Assembly (NCBI GenBank): GCA_963732845.1
Contig: CAVTBE010000014.1
Location: 1-64,000 of the forward strand
DNA length: 64,000 nucleotides
Reading direction: 5' to 3'
Source of the DNA: CAVSRC01 sp963732845
Lineage (GTDB): Bacteria; Pseudomonadota; Alphaproteobacteria; Rhizobiales; Kaistiaceae
In this document: piece after piece, positions 43,734-52,545 of the stretch
How positions within the stretch are numbered: the first letter of the stretch is position 1
Layout: the number at the start of each line of letters is the position of its first letter
Made by a program: the position numbers and the translations under genes
The notes under the pieces: generated by a model
Databases searched by the model: none
The model's input: only the letters and a program-made list of their open reading frames with translations
What the model was told of the DNA's origin: nothing

Positions 43734-45173
43734 TCAAGCCAACATGCTGGCCGGCTTCTCGATGTAATCCCGGAAGGCACTCATGAGCTGGGCGCCGAGG
43801 GCACCGTCGACTGCACGGTGGTCGGTGGACAAGGTCACCGTCATGATGGTGCGGATCTCGATCTTGTGGTCGCGCACCACCGGCGTCTCGACGCCGGCGC
43901 CGACCGCGAGGATCGTCGCGTGCGGCGGATTGATCACCGCGGCGAAGTCCTTGATCCCGAACATGCCGAGATTGGAGACCGCCGAAGAACCGCCCTGATA
44001 CTCCTCCGGCGCCAGCCGGCGGGCGCGGGCGCGCACCGCCAGGTCCTTCATCTCGTTGGCGATTTCGGAAATGCGCTTGGTATCGGCATGGCGCACGATC
44101 GGCGTGATGAGGCCACCGGGGATGGCCACCGCGACGCCGATGTCGGCGCGCTTGTGATGCAACATGCCGCCCTCGGTCCACGTCACGTTGGCGTCGGGCA
44201 CGCGCATCAGCGCCAGGGCCAGCGCCTTGATGATCAGGTCGTTGACCGACACCTTCCACGCCGCATTGCCGTCCTTGTCGCGCGGCGCAGCAGCGTTGAT
44301 CTGCTGGCGCAGCGCCAGCAGCGCATCGATCTCGGTGTCGGCGGTCAGATAGAAATGCGGGATCGTGGTCTTCGCCTCGACCAGCCGCCTGGCGATGATC
44401 TTGCGCACATTGTCGTGGGGGACGATGTCGTACTCGCCCTCCTCGAACAGCTTCAGGATCTGCGCATCGCTCATGGCCGGCGTCGCGGTCGCGCCTGCGG
44501 CGCTCCTCGCCTCTTGGACGGGCGCGACGGCCGGGGCTGCCGCGGCGGTGCCGCCGGTCCTGGCCGCATCGATGTCGGATTTCACCACACGGCCGTGCGG
44601 GCCGCTGCCCTTCACGCTCGCGAGGTCGATGCCGGCTTCCTTCGCCAGCCGACGAGCGAGCGGCGAGGCCAGGATGCGGCCGCCGGAGCCGTTGGTCTGC
44701 GCCCTTGCCCCCTCACCCCCCGATCCAGTCGGGGGCAGGCTCTGTCCCTCTCCCACGGGGGGAGAGGGGACGCTCGGGGCAGTGGCGGGGGAAATCTCAG
44801 CCTTGGCGGCTGGCGCAGGCGCCGAACCCTCTCCCCTAGCGGGAGAGGGTGGTCTCGAAGCCGCTGGCGAGGGACCGGGCGCGGGGGAAGCAGCCACAGC
44901 CGGCGCATCCTTGATGGCGCTCTTGTCCTCGCCCTCTTCGAGCAGCACGGCGATGGGCTGGTTGATGGCGATGTCCGCGGTACCCTCGGGCACCAGAATC
45001 TTGCCGATCGTCCCCTCGTCGACCGCCTCGAACTCCATCGTCGCCTTGTCGGTCTCGATCTCGGCGATGACGTCGCCGGCCTTGACCGTGTCGCCCTCCT
45101 TCTTGAGCCACTTGGCGAGATTGCCCTTCTCCATGGTGGGAGAGAGGGCGGGCATCAGGATATTGATGGGCAT
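43734..45173 (-). CDS. pdhC: pyruvate dehydrogenase E2, dihydrolipoamide acetyltransferase
   Basis: This 479-residue E2 core protein has an N-terminal lipoyl domain (lipoyl Lys in IETDKATMEFE, near residue 43), a peripheral-subunit-binding domain (LASPLARRLAKEAGIDLASV, about 177-212) and a C-terminal catalytic domain ending with the active-site STDHRAVDGA. The linker between lipoyl and binding domains (about 108-153) is unusual: it is encoded by three DNA palindromes of the ccctctccc/gggagaggg type, read in frame as RPPSPARGEG and PPVGEGQSLPPTGSGGEGA. The start ATG 45173 follows pdhB by 14 bases. Confidence 0.96.
   Translation of the reverse strand: MPINILMPALSPTMEKGNLAKWLKKEGDTVKAGDVIAEIETDKATMEFEAVDEGTIGKILVPEGTADIAINQPIAVLLEEGEDKSAIKDAPAVAASPAPGPSPAASRPPSPARGEGSAPAPAAKAEISPATAPSVPSPPVGEGQSLPPTGSGGEGARAQTNGSGGRILASPLARRLAKEAGIDLASVKGSGPHGRVVKSDIDAARTGGTAAAAPAVAPVQEARSAAGATATPAMSDAQILKLFEEGEYDIVPHDNVRKIIARRLVEAKTTIPHFYLTADTEIDALLALRQQINAAAPRDKDGNAAWKVSVNDLIIKALALALMRVPDANVTWTEGGMLHHKRADIGVAVAIPGGLITPIVRHADTKRISEIANEMKDLAVRARARRLAPEEYQGGSSAVSNLGMFGIKDFAAVINPPHATILAVGAGVETPVVRDHKIEIRTIMTVTLSTDHRAVDGALGAQLMSAFRDYIEKPASMLA
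44717..44735. repeat. palindrome inside pdhC (CCCCCGA/TCGGGGG)
   Basis: Seven-base arms surround the loop TCCAG. It is the first of three adjacent palindromes in the E2 linker and resembles rhizobial REP-like intergenic repeats. Confidence 0.6.
44746..44768. repeat. REP-like palindrome inside pdhC (CCCTCTCCC/GGGAGAGGG)
   Basis: Perfect nine-base arms (44746-44754 and 44760-44768) flank ACGGG. The same arm sequence recurs 60 bases away at 44826-44850, so the two are copies of one element. Confidence 0.75.
44826..44850. repeat. REP-like palindrome inside pdhC (ACCCTCTCCC/GGGAGAGGGT)
   Basis: Perfect ten-base arms flank CTAGC. It shares its arms with 44746-44768 and codes for part of SRPPSPARGEG in the E2 linker. 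Confidence 0.75.
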
Positions 45174-45187
45174 CGGCGTGTCCCCGA

Positions 45188-46600
45188 TCAGGCCGTGTAG
45201 GTGACCGCCTTCACCGCCGAGATGACCTCGGCGACGTTGGGCAGTGCGAGCTTCTCCAGATTGGCGGCGTAGGGCATCGGCACGTCCTTGCCGGTCACCT
45301 TGAGCGCCGGCGCATCGAGATAGTCGAAGGCCTGCACCGTGATCTCGGAGGCGACATAGGACGACACCGAGGCCACCGGCCAGGCTTCCTCGACGGTGAC
45401 GCAGCGATTGGTCTTCTTGACCGATGCCACCACCGTCTCGAGGTCCATCGGGCGCAGCGTCCTGAGGTCGATCACCTCGGCCTCGATGCCCATGCCGGCC
45501 AGTTCGTCGGCGGCCTTGAGCGAATAGTCCATGCCGACGCCCCACGACACGATGGTGACGTCCTTGCCGGCCCTGGCGATGCGCGCCTTGCCGAGCGGCA
45601 GCACATAGTCGTCGAGGTTGGGCACCTCGAAGGTGTGGCCATAAAGGATTTCGTTTTCGAGGAAGACGACCGGATTGGGGTCGCGGATCGCCGCCTTGAG
45701 CAGGCCCTTGGCATCGGCCGCCGAATAGGGCTGCACGACCCTGAGGCCCGGCACCGAAGTATACCAGGCGGAATAGTCCTGGCTGTGCTGGGCGCCGACG
45801 CGCGCGGCAGCGCCGTTCGGTCCGCGGAAGACGATCGAGCAGCCCATCTGGCCGCCCGACATGTAAAGGGTCTTGGCCGCCGAATTGACGATGTGGTCCA
45901 TCGCCTGCATGGCGAAGTTCCACGTCATGAACTCGACGATCGGTTTCAGGCCGGCGAGCGCCGCGCCGACGCCGAGGCCGGCAAAGCCGTATTCGGTGAT
46001 CGGCGTGTCGACGACGCGCCTGGCGCCGAACTCCTCCAGCAGACCCTGGGTGACCTTGTAGGCGCCCTGATATTCGGCGACCTCCTCGCCCATGACGAAG
46101 ACGTCCGGGTCGCGGCGCATCTCCTCGGCCATGGCGTCACGCAGCGCCTCGCGCACCGACATGGTGAGCATCTCGGTGCCTGCGGGAATGTCGGGATCGC
46201 CGGCGAGCGCCTCGCGCGGCGCGGCGGGCACTGTCGGCGCCGGCTTCGCCTTCTTGTCGCCGGTCGCGGCCGCCACCGGCCGGTCGCGGCCATTGCCGGC
46301 CGGTGCGGCAGCCGGTGTCGCAGCGGGCTTGGCGGCGGCAACGTCGGCGGCGCTCTCGCCCTCGCCGACTAGGAGCGCGATCGGCGTGTTGACCTTGACG
46401 TTCTCGGTGCCTTCCGGGACCAGGATCCTGCCCAGCGTCCCCTCGTCCACCGCCTCGAATTCCATCGTCGCCTTGTCGGTTTCGATCTCGGCAATCACGT
46501 CGCCGGACCTGACCGCGTCACCTTCCTTCTTCAGCCACTTGGCAAGCTTGCCCTCTTCCATCGTGGGCGAAAGCGCCGGCATCAGAATGTCAATCGGCAT
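45188..46600 (-). CDS. pdhB: pyruvate dehydrogenase E1 subunit beta with an N-terminal lipoyl domain
   Basis: This 470-residue protein fuses a lipoyl domain (MPIDILMPALSPTMEEGKLA; lipoyl Lys in IETDKATMEFE) through an Ala/Pro linker (about 80-140) to the transketolase-like E1-beta fold (REALRDAMAEEMRRDPDVFV, GEEVAEYQGAYKVTQGLLEE). The extra lipoyl domain on E1-beta is a known alphaproteobacterial trait. Its first 80 residues are nearly the same as the E2 lipoyl domain. Confidence 0.96.
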   Translation of the reverse strand: MPIDILMPALSPTMEEGKLAKWLKKEGDAVRSGDVIAEIETDKATMEFEAVDEGTLGRILVPEGTENVKVNTPIALLVGEGESAADVAAAKPAATPAAAPAGNGRDRPVAAATGDKKAKPAPTVPAAPREALAGDPDIPAGTEMLTMSVREALRDAMAEEMRRDPDVFVMGEEVAEYQGAYKVTQGLLEEFGARRVVDTPITEYGFAGLGVGAALAGLKPIVEFMTWNFAMQAMDHIVNSAAKTLYMSGGQMGCSIVFRGPNGAAARVGAQHSQDYSAWYTSVPGLRVVQPYSAADAKGLLKAAIRDPNPVVFLENEILYGHTFEVPNLDDYVLPLGKARIARAGKDVTIVSWGVGMDYSLKAADELAGMGIEAEVIDLRTLRPMDLETVVASVKKTNRCVTVEEAWPVASVSSYVASEITVQAFDYLDAPALKVTGKDVPMPYAANLEKLALPNVAEVISAVKAVTYTA

Positions 46601-46723
46601 GGGCTTTCCTCATCTGGGGCCGGCGCCGCTTCCGGGCGGTCCGCGGTTCTTGTGCCTTTTTGTCGTCGCATCGGCGCCGGGCATCCGGCGCGCGAGAAAC
46701 CTGTCGGGGGGCTCCTTCCCCAC

Positions 46724-47791
46724 TCAATGATAGATGTCGGTCCACAATTCGGCCGGATCCGGCTCGGGCGCGTGCTGGGCGAAATCGGCAGCCGCCGAGA
46801 TCTGGTCGCGGATCGACTTCTCCATCGCCTTCAATTCGTCCTCGGTCGCAAACTTGCGCTCCAGGATGCGCTCCCGCGCCATCTCGATCGGATCGTGGTG
46901 CTGGCGCACATCGTTCACTTCCTCGCGCGTGCGGTACTTGGCGGGGTCGGACATGGAATGGCCGCGATAGCGGTAGGTCAGCATTTCCAGGATATAGGGG
47001 CCGTTGCCGGCACGTACCCACTCCACCGCCTTCTCGCCGGCGGCCTTGACGGCGCGCACGTCCATGCCGTCGACCTGCTCGCCGGGAATGTTGAACGAGA
47101 CGCCGCGCTTGGAAAGGTTGGTCTGCGACGAGGAGCGGGTCACCGAGGTGCCCATGGCATAGCGGTTGTTCTCGATGACGTAGACAACCGGCAGCTTCCA
47201 CAGGCCGGCCATGTTGAACGCCTCGTAGACCTGGCCCTGATTGGCGGCGCCGTCGCCGAAATAGGTCAGGCAGACACGGCCGTTCTCGCGGTACTTGTTG
47301 GCAAACGCGATACCGGTGCCGAGCGGTACCGAGGCACCGACGATGCCGTGACCGCCGTAGAATTCCTTCTCGCGGCTGAACATGTGCATCGAGCCGCCCT
47401 TGCCGCGCGAATAGCCGGTGCTGCGTCCGGTCAGCTCGGCCATGACGCCGCGCGCGTCCATGCCGCTGGCCAGCATGTGGCCGTGATCGCGATAGCCGGT
47501 GATGACCTGGTCGCCGTCCTTGATCGCCATCTCCATGCCGACGACTACGGCTTCCTGGCCGATATAGAGGTGGCAGAAACCGCCGATCAGCCCCATGCCG
47601 TACATCTGGCCGGCGCGCTCTTCGAAACGGCGGATGAGCAGCATCTTCGCGAAGGCATCGAGCTCCTCCTCGCGCGTCAGCTTGGCCGGCTTGGTGGTGA
47701 TGTCCGCGCCCAACGTAACAGCCGGCTGCGCCGCTTGCGCGTCTTTCGCCGCTACCGACTGTTCGCTGGCTTTTCGCTGGACCTTGGGCAT
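46724..47791 (-). CDS. pdhA: pyruvate dehydrogenase E1 subunit alpha
   Basis: This 355-residue thiamine-diphosphate enzyme subunit decarboxylates pyruvate. The ThDP motif runs from GDGAANQGQVYEAFNMA to ENNRYAMGT, and the phosphorylation-loop region YRYRGHSMSDP is present. The ATG at 47791 (MPKVQRKASE) has GGGAG upstream; an earlier in-frame ATG adds ten residues. It heads the pdhA-pdhB-pdhC cluster, with a FtsB/DivIC-like gene 185 bp upstream. Confidence 0.96.
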   Translation of the reverse strand: MPKVQRKASEQSVAAKDAQAAQPAVTLGADITTKPAKLTREEELDAFAKMLLIRRFEERAGQMYGMGLIGGFCHLYIGQEAVVVGMEMAIKDGDQVITGYRDHGHMLASGMDARGVMAELTGRSTGYSRGKGGSMHMFSREKEFYGGHGIVGASVPLGTGIAFANKYRENGRVCLTYFGDGAANQGQVYEAFNMAGLWKLPVVYVIENNRYAMGTSVTRSSSQTNLSKRGVSFNIPGEQVDGMDVRAVKAAGEKAVEWVRAGNGPYILEMLTYRYRGHSMSDPAKYRTREEVNDVRQHHDPIEMARERILERKFATEDELKAMEKSIRDQISAAADFAQHAPEPDPAELWTDIYH

Positions 47792-47975
47792 CGCGGACTC
47801 CCTGGACGTGAGCATGTTCATTTATTTGGGGTGAAACTAGCCGAAGGCGACAGCCAATCCAAGGTCACGGATCCGCCTTGGGCGCAGGGCTACTATGCTG
47901 ACAGGACATGCTTATTTTGCACTGCGGCGATCAGCGGCAGAATGAAGCTGTAGGAGACTTCGGCTCGCAAAGCAA

Positions 47976-48299
47976 TTAGTGCTGCGCTGCATCCAAATGG
48001 ATGACGACCTCGTCCGGCCGCATGACGTTGAGCGCCTGGCGCGCCTGCATGTCGACCACGTCGGCATCGAGGCTGCTCGGCCTGACGGTGGCGACCTGCT
48101 TCTCCAGCCGGTCGTGCTCGGCCTTGAGATCGTCGAATTCCGCCGACAGCCGCACGGCATCGGCGTTGAGGCGGCCCATCGCCCAGATGCCGAACGACCC
48201 GCTGAAGGCATGGAAGCCGAAATAGGCGAGGAAGCCGGCGGCGATAAGCGGCATCCACAGGCGCCGGAGGGGGCTCTTCTTGTATTGACGCGTGATCAT
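47976..48299 (-). CDS. FtsB/DivIC-family cell-division protein
   Basis: This 107-residue bitopic protein has a short basic cytoplasmic start (MITRQYKKSPLRRLW), one membrane segment (about 16-38) and a coiled coil (LSAEFDDLKAEHDRLEKQVA) on the periplasmic side. This is the plan of FtsB/DivIC septum-formation initiators, which bridge FtsL and FtsQ in the divisome. In Rhizobiales the gene usually lies between eno and pdhA, as here. Confidence 0.88.
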   Translation of the reverse strand: MITRQYKKSPLRRLWMPLIAAGFLAYFGFHAFSGSFGIWAMGRLNADAVRLSAEFDDLKAEHDRLEKQVATVRPSSLDADVVDMQARQALNVMRPDEVVIHLDAAQH

Positions 48300-48305
48300 G
48301 AACTC

Positions 48306-48489
48306 AGAGCCTTGTCCGACCAGATAGAGCCATTCCGACAGAGCGATTTTGCGACAGGATCAAGCCGGCGGGCGCCCGACGCCGATCCCGCCGCGACCGA
48401 GCCCCCTGATCGCCCTTGGCCGCTCTCGACGCCAGATCGCTCCGCCGGTCGAGAAACGGAACTGGCTGTATCTGGTTGGACAAGGCTCT
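48306..48489. repeat. MITE-like element with 32-33 bp terminal inverted repeats
   Basis: AGAGCCTTGTCCGACCAGAT at 48306 begins a 32-base end whose near-complement closes the element at 48457-48489, with three substitutions and one base indel. The 184-bp unit has no coding capacity. A diverged partial copy of its left portion is found at 51791-51836. It lies between the divergent ftsB-like and GGDEF-EAL genes and may affect their promoters. Confidence 0.75.
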
Positions 48490-48623
48490 AACCCGCGAGG
48501 CGATTCACCAACCATGCCCCGGCGAGGCTTAATGGACCGTTGCGATGGCGACGATTTTAGCGGCGGTGTTCAACCCCGGTTCACTGTGCGGAAGGGTTCC
48601 CCGCCCTGCTAAAGGTTACAGGG

Positions 48624-50276
48624 GTGCCTTCTGCCTTATCGTCCGGTCAAGGCTTTGTGACGCTCCGTCTGATCGAGTTCGCGGCCATGGCAGCCATACC
48701 TCTTCGCGCCCGTGTACAGGCGTCATTGCAGCGCAACTTCGGTTCGCTCGAGATCGCCATATTGGCCATCGGCGTCCTCTGGTTCCTGGCCGCCGGTGCT
48801 TTCAACTTGTTCGACCGGTTCTACGCTATCACCCGCGCCCACGAGGATTGGCAGCTCGACGAATTGGCGAACGGATTCTTCATCGCCACGGTCGGTCTGG
48901 CCATCATCCTCTATGCGCGCTCGCAGCGCCTCGCCCGCGAGGTCCAGCGCCGCATTCAGGCCGAGATCGAAGCGGCGGCGCTCGCCCGCCACGATCCGCT
49001 GACCGGCATCGCCAATCGCCGCCTGTTCGACGAGGAACTCGAGCGCTGCCTCGGCAAGGCCCGGCGCGCCAAACAGACTTTCGCCGTCCTGCTGGTCGAT
49101 CTCAACCGCTTCAAGCCGGTGAACGACATCCACGGTCACAAGATCGGCGACCGGCTGCTGGTCGCCGTCGCCGAGCGGCTCAAGCACTTGACGCGGCGCG
49201 AGGATATCCTCGCCCGCCTCGGCGGCGACGAGTTCGGCTTTGCCGTCTGCGGCGCCAGCAAGGAAACGGCGGTGCGCTTCGCCGACCGCATGATCGCGGC
49301 AATCGAGGAGCCCTTCGACCTTGGCGGCATCACGCTGGAGATCGGCGCCAGCATCGGCATCGCCCTCTATCCTGACGATGCGGGCGAGGCCGAGGCGCTC
49401 ATTCAGCGTGCCGACATGGCCATGTATCGCGCCAAGGCGAGCACGTCGAACGCTTACGCCTTCTTCGATCTGGCCCTCGATGAGGCGCTGCGCGAGCGTG
49501 CGGCGCTGGAAGCCGACCTGCGCCAGGCGATCGGCACCAAGGCCATCGTCCCCTACTATCAACCGCTGGTCGATCTCGCCCACGGCGGCACCTTCGGCTT
49601 CGAGGTGCTGGCACGGTGGATCCATCCGACCCGCGGCATGCTGGAGCCGAATGCCTTCATCCCGTTGGCCGAGGACCTGCGCCTGATCGGCGACCTGTCG
49701 CTCGGCCTGCTGCGCCGGGCGGTGAAGGATGCCCGCAACTGGGACCCGGGCCTCGTGCTGTCGATCAACCTGGCGCCCGAGCAGTTCCAGGACAAACGGC
49801 TCAGCGAGAAGATCTTCGCGGTGCTCGCGGCCGCCGAATTCGAGCCGTCGCGGCTGGAGATCGAGCTCACCGAGACGGCACTGGTCACCGACCTCGAGGC
49901 GGCCAAGGAAGCCATCGTGCTGTTGAAGAACGCTGGGGTGCGCGTCGCCATCGACGATTTCGGCAAGGGCTATTCCAGCCTCTATTACCTGCGCGAACTG
50001 CCCTTCGACGTGGTCAAGATCGACCAGAGCTTCGTCGGCACGCACCGTTCCAACCCGCAGAGCGCCAAGATCGTTGCGGCGGTCATCAGCCTCGGCGAGG
50101 CGATGGGCCTGACGACCGTCGCCGAAGGCATCGAGCACAGCGCCGACGCCGACTGGCTCATGGCGCAGGGCTGCGATGCCGGCCAGGGCTTCCTCTATTC
50201 GGGGCCGGTACCGGCCGCCGAGGTGCCGGCGTTGCTCACCGTCCACAAGCCGGCTGCGCAGCGCACCGCCGCCTGA
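48624..50276 (+). CDS. membrane GGDEF-EAL protein (cyclic-di-GMP synthase/phosphodiesterase type)
   Basis: This is a protein of up to 550 residues, read here from a GTG at 48624; ATG 48687 is an alternative. Two membrane segments (about residues 44-64 and 84-103) precede a GGDEF domain with intact RLGGDEF near residue 198 and an EAL domain. The EAL signature reads EVL (GFEVLARW, near 326), but other phosphodiesterase residues are kept: ELTETAL, IDDFGKGYSSL, KIDQSF and AEGIEH. Synthase activity looks possible; hydrolase activity is plausible but less certain. No sensor domain is seen between them. Confidence 0.9.
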   Translation: MPSALSSGQGFVTLRLIEFAAMAAIPLRARVQASLQRNFGSLEIAILAIGVLWFLAAGAFNLFDRFYAITRAHEDWQLDELANGFFIATVGLAIILYARSQRLAREVQRRIQAEIEAAALARHDPLTGIANRRLFDEELERCLGKARRAKQTFAVLLVDLNRFKPVNDIHGHKIGDRLLVAVAERLKHLTRREDILARLGGDEFGFAVCGASKETAVRFADRMIAAIEEPFDLGGITLEIGASIGIALYPDDAGEAEALIQRADMAMYRAKASTSNAYAFFDLALDEALRERAALEADLRQAIGTKAIVPYYQPLVDLAHGGTFGFEVLARWIHPTRGMLEPNAFIPLAEDLRLIGDLSLGLLRRAVKDARNWDPGLVLSINLAPEQFQDKRLSEKIFAVLAAAEFEPSRLEIELTETALVTDLEAAKEAIVLLKNAGVRVAIDDFGKGYSSLYYLRELPFDVVKIDQSFVGTHRSNPQSAKIVAAVISLGEAMGLTTVAEGIEHSADADWLMAQGCDAGQGFLYSGPVPAAEVPALLTVHKPAAQRTAA

Positions 50277-50296
50277 GCACCATCGCCGAATGACGC

Positions 50297-50329
50297 AAAA
50301 AAAGGGAGGACGGCTATGCCGTCCTCCCT
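50297..50329 (-). terminator. rho-independent terminator of eno
   Basis: Perfect 12-base arms AGGGAGGACGGC and GCCGTCCTCCCT (50303-50314, 50318-50329) enclose the loop TAT. On the minus strand the hairpin is followed by a run of seven T, a strong terminator placed 27 bases after the eno stop. On the plus strand the GGDEF-EAL gene ends 20 bases before it, but no T-run follows there. Confidence 0.85.
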
Positions 50330-50355
50330 CGGTTTCTCTCGCGGAGAAGACTGTC

Positions 50356-51643
50356 TCAGCTGTTACGGTGGAACACGCCCTTGCCGGCGAAGATCGCCTC
50401 GGTGCCCAGTTCCTCTTCGATGCGGATGAGCTGGTTGTACTTGGCGATGCGGTCCGAGCGCGACATCGAACCGGTCTTGATCTGACCGCAGTTGGTGGCG
50501 ACCGCCAAGTCGGCGATGGTCGAGTCCTCGGTCTCGCCCGAGCGGTGGGACATGACGGCCGTGTAAGCGGCTTTGTGGGCCATCTCGACGGCGTCGAGCG
50601 TCTCGCTCAGCGAGCCGATCTGGTTGACCTTGATGAGGATCGAGTTGGCGATGCCCTTCTCGATGCCCTCAGCCAGCCGCTCGGTGTTGGTGACGAAGAG
50701 GTCGTCACCGACGAGCTGGATCTTGCCGCCGAGTTCGTCGGTGGCGATCTTCCAGCCTTCCCAGTCGTCCTCGGCCAGACCGTCCTCGACGGAGACGATC
50801 GGATACTTGCCGATCAGGTCACCGAGATAGGCGACCTGCTCGGCCGGCCCGCGCTTCTTGCCGCCCTCGCCGGCATAGACATAGGTGCCGTCCTTGAAGA
50901 ACTCGCTGGAGGCCGGGTCGAGCGCAATGGCGATATCGTCGCCCGGCTTGTAGCCGGCCTTCTCGATCGCCTTCATGATGAAATCGAGCGCCTCGGTTGC
51001 GGTGCCGAGATTGGGGGCGAAGCCGCCCTCGTCGCCGACATTGGTGTTGAGGCCGGCGTCGGACAGCGCCTTCTTCAGCGCGTGGAAGGTCTCCGCGCCC
51101 ATGCGCACCCACTCGGCCAGCGTCGCCGCGCCGAAGGGCACGATCATGAACTCCTGGAAGTCGATCGGATTGTCGGCATGAACGCCGCCGTTCAGCACGT
51201 TCATCATCGGCACCGGCAGGGTGCGGGCATTGGTGCCACCGATATAGCGGTAGAGCGGCAGCGTATTGGCCTCCGCCGCCGCCTTGGCGACGGCCAGCGA
51301 CACGCCGAGGATGGCGTTGGCGCCAAGCCGGCTCTTGTTGGCCGTGCCATCGAGCGCGATCATGGTCTTGTCGATGTGGATCTGGTTCTCGGCTTCCAAC
51401 CCGCCGATCGCGTTCGAAAATCTCGCCGTTGACCGCTTCGACGGCCTTCTGCACGCCCTTGCCGCCGTAGCGCGACTTGTCGCCGTCGCGTAATTCCACC
51501 GCCTCATGGGCGCCGGTCGAGGCGCCGGACGGCACCGCCGCGCGGCCGAATGAGCCGTCTTCGAGGATTACGTCGACCTCGACGGTGGGGTTGCCACGGC
51601 TGTCGAGGACTTCGCGGCCGATGATATCGATGATCGCGGTCAT
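50356..51643 (-). CDS. eno: enolase, reading frame broken by one extra base
   Basis: Minus-strand frames join into a full-length enolase (about 428 residues). The N-terminus MTAIIDIIGREVLDSRGNPT runs to VNGEIFE, and the rest resumes as AIGGLEAENQIHIDKTMIAL with the signature ILIKVNQIGSLSET and SHRSGETED. The break lies at 51413-51414, where CGTTCG in place of the expected CGTCG adds one base; the span is one base over a multiple of three. Enolase is a core glycolytic enzyme, so a sequencing error is more likely than real loss. A terminator follows. Confidence 0.9.
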
Positions 51644-52038
51644 GGGATGTTCTCCGAGGTGATCCGGTAGTCTTGGGCTGGTGCCAGCTTCTACAGGAGG
51701 GGCCGCAGCGGCGGAAGGTGCGAATCGTGTCGTTTGTCACACCGCACAAACGCCGACGGCCGCCCGCCACCCACAGACTTTCGCACGCTTGATAGAGCCA
51801 ATTGGCGCACGCGGTTTTGCGCAGGATCAAGACGGCACGCGGCGGCTCTCTTCACTTTCATCCAATTAAAAAGAGGCGATGCATGCGCCGCCGCGGCGTG
51901 GTACCGTCATATTGCGTGTCGGCGCTGTCGGGGCGGGACTCTGTTCTGTTCCAAGGTCCGGCTCCCGCGAGGGATGCTGTTGCAGCGGCACTCGACGGTG
52001 CCGATTGCAGTGACGGTTCAACAATTGGGGAGATGTCT
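51644..52038. other. intergenic region between eno and the cytochrome c gene
   Basis: This 395-bp divergent gap should contain both promoters. It holds a diverged partial copy of the 48.3-kb MITE-like element (51791-51836). No gene was recognised. Confidence 0.5.
51791..51836. repeat. partial diverged copy of the MITE-like element
   Basis: GATAGAGCCA, a GGTTTTGCG core and AGGATCAAG follow in the same order and spacing as at 48323-48368, with small indels. Neither terminal repeat outside this part is recognisable, so it is a fragment. Confidence 0.5.
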
Positions 52039-52422
52039 ATGTACAGATTGCTTATTTCGGCTGCGGCGCTCGCGCTCCTGGCATCTGCTTCGTCCTCTTT
52101 CGCCGCGGATACTGCGGCCGGTGGCGATCTCTTCAACGACAACTGCGCGATTTGCCACGGCGCCAAGGGAGAGGGCTACCCGGCATCGGTCGTGCCCGAC
52201 GGTGCCGTGCGAATCAAGAAACTGGCCGGTGATTCCGCCTACTGGGACTTCGCGGTCTTCAAGACAGCGGTGGTGGATGGCAAGGACGACCATGGTCGGC
52301 CGATGAGGGTCATGCCCGTATTTGGCAAGGTCGGGCTCTATGAGCCGCCGGGCCAGATGCTCACCGACGACGATCTCCACAACATCCAGGCCTACATGCA
52401 GACCTTCGGCCCCAAGGAATAG
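52039..52422 (+). CDS. soluble class I c-type cytochrome
   Basis: This 127-residue periplasmic cytochrome has a signal peptide (LLISAAALALLASASSSFAA), a heme-attachment CAICH at residues 36-40 and methionines M89/M92 (GRPMRVMPVFGK) as likely axial ligand. I chose the ATG at 52039 because GGGGAG lies six bases ahead; the ATG at 52033 touches that site. It converges on a membrane protein that also carries a CxxCH motif, so the pair may exchange electrons. Confidence 0.87.
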   Translation: MYRLLISAAALALLASASSSFAADTAAGGDLFNDNCAICHGAKGEGYPASVVPDGAVRIKKLAGDSAYWDFAVFKTAVVDGKDDHGRPMRVMPVFGKVGLYEPPGQMLTDDDLHNIQAYMQTFGPKE

Positions 52423-52545
52423 GGCGCGCCCGACAGACGTCTGCATTGTGAATGCCGTTGCGCCCAGCTCACGCCGGGCGCGCGGCTGACTTATATCTGG
52501 CGGCCCGCGGCTGGGATCGCGCGGGCCGCCAAATCTTGCCTATAG

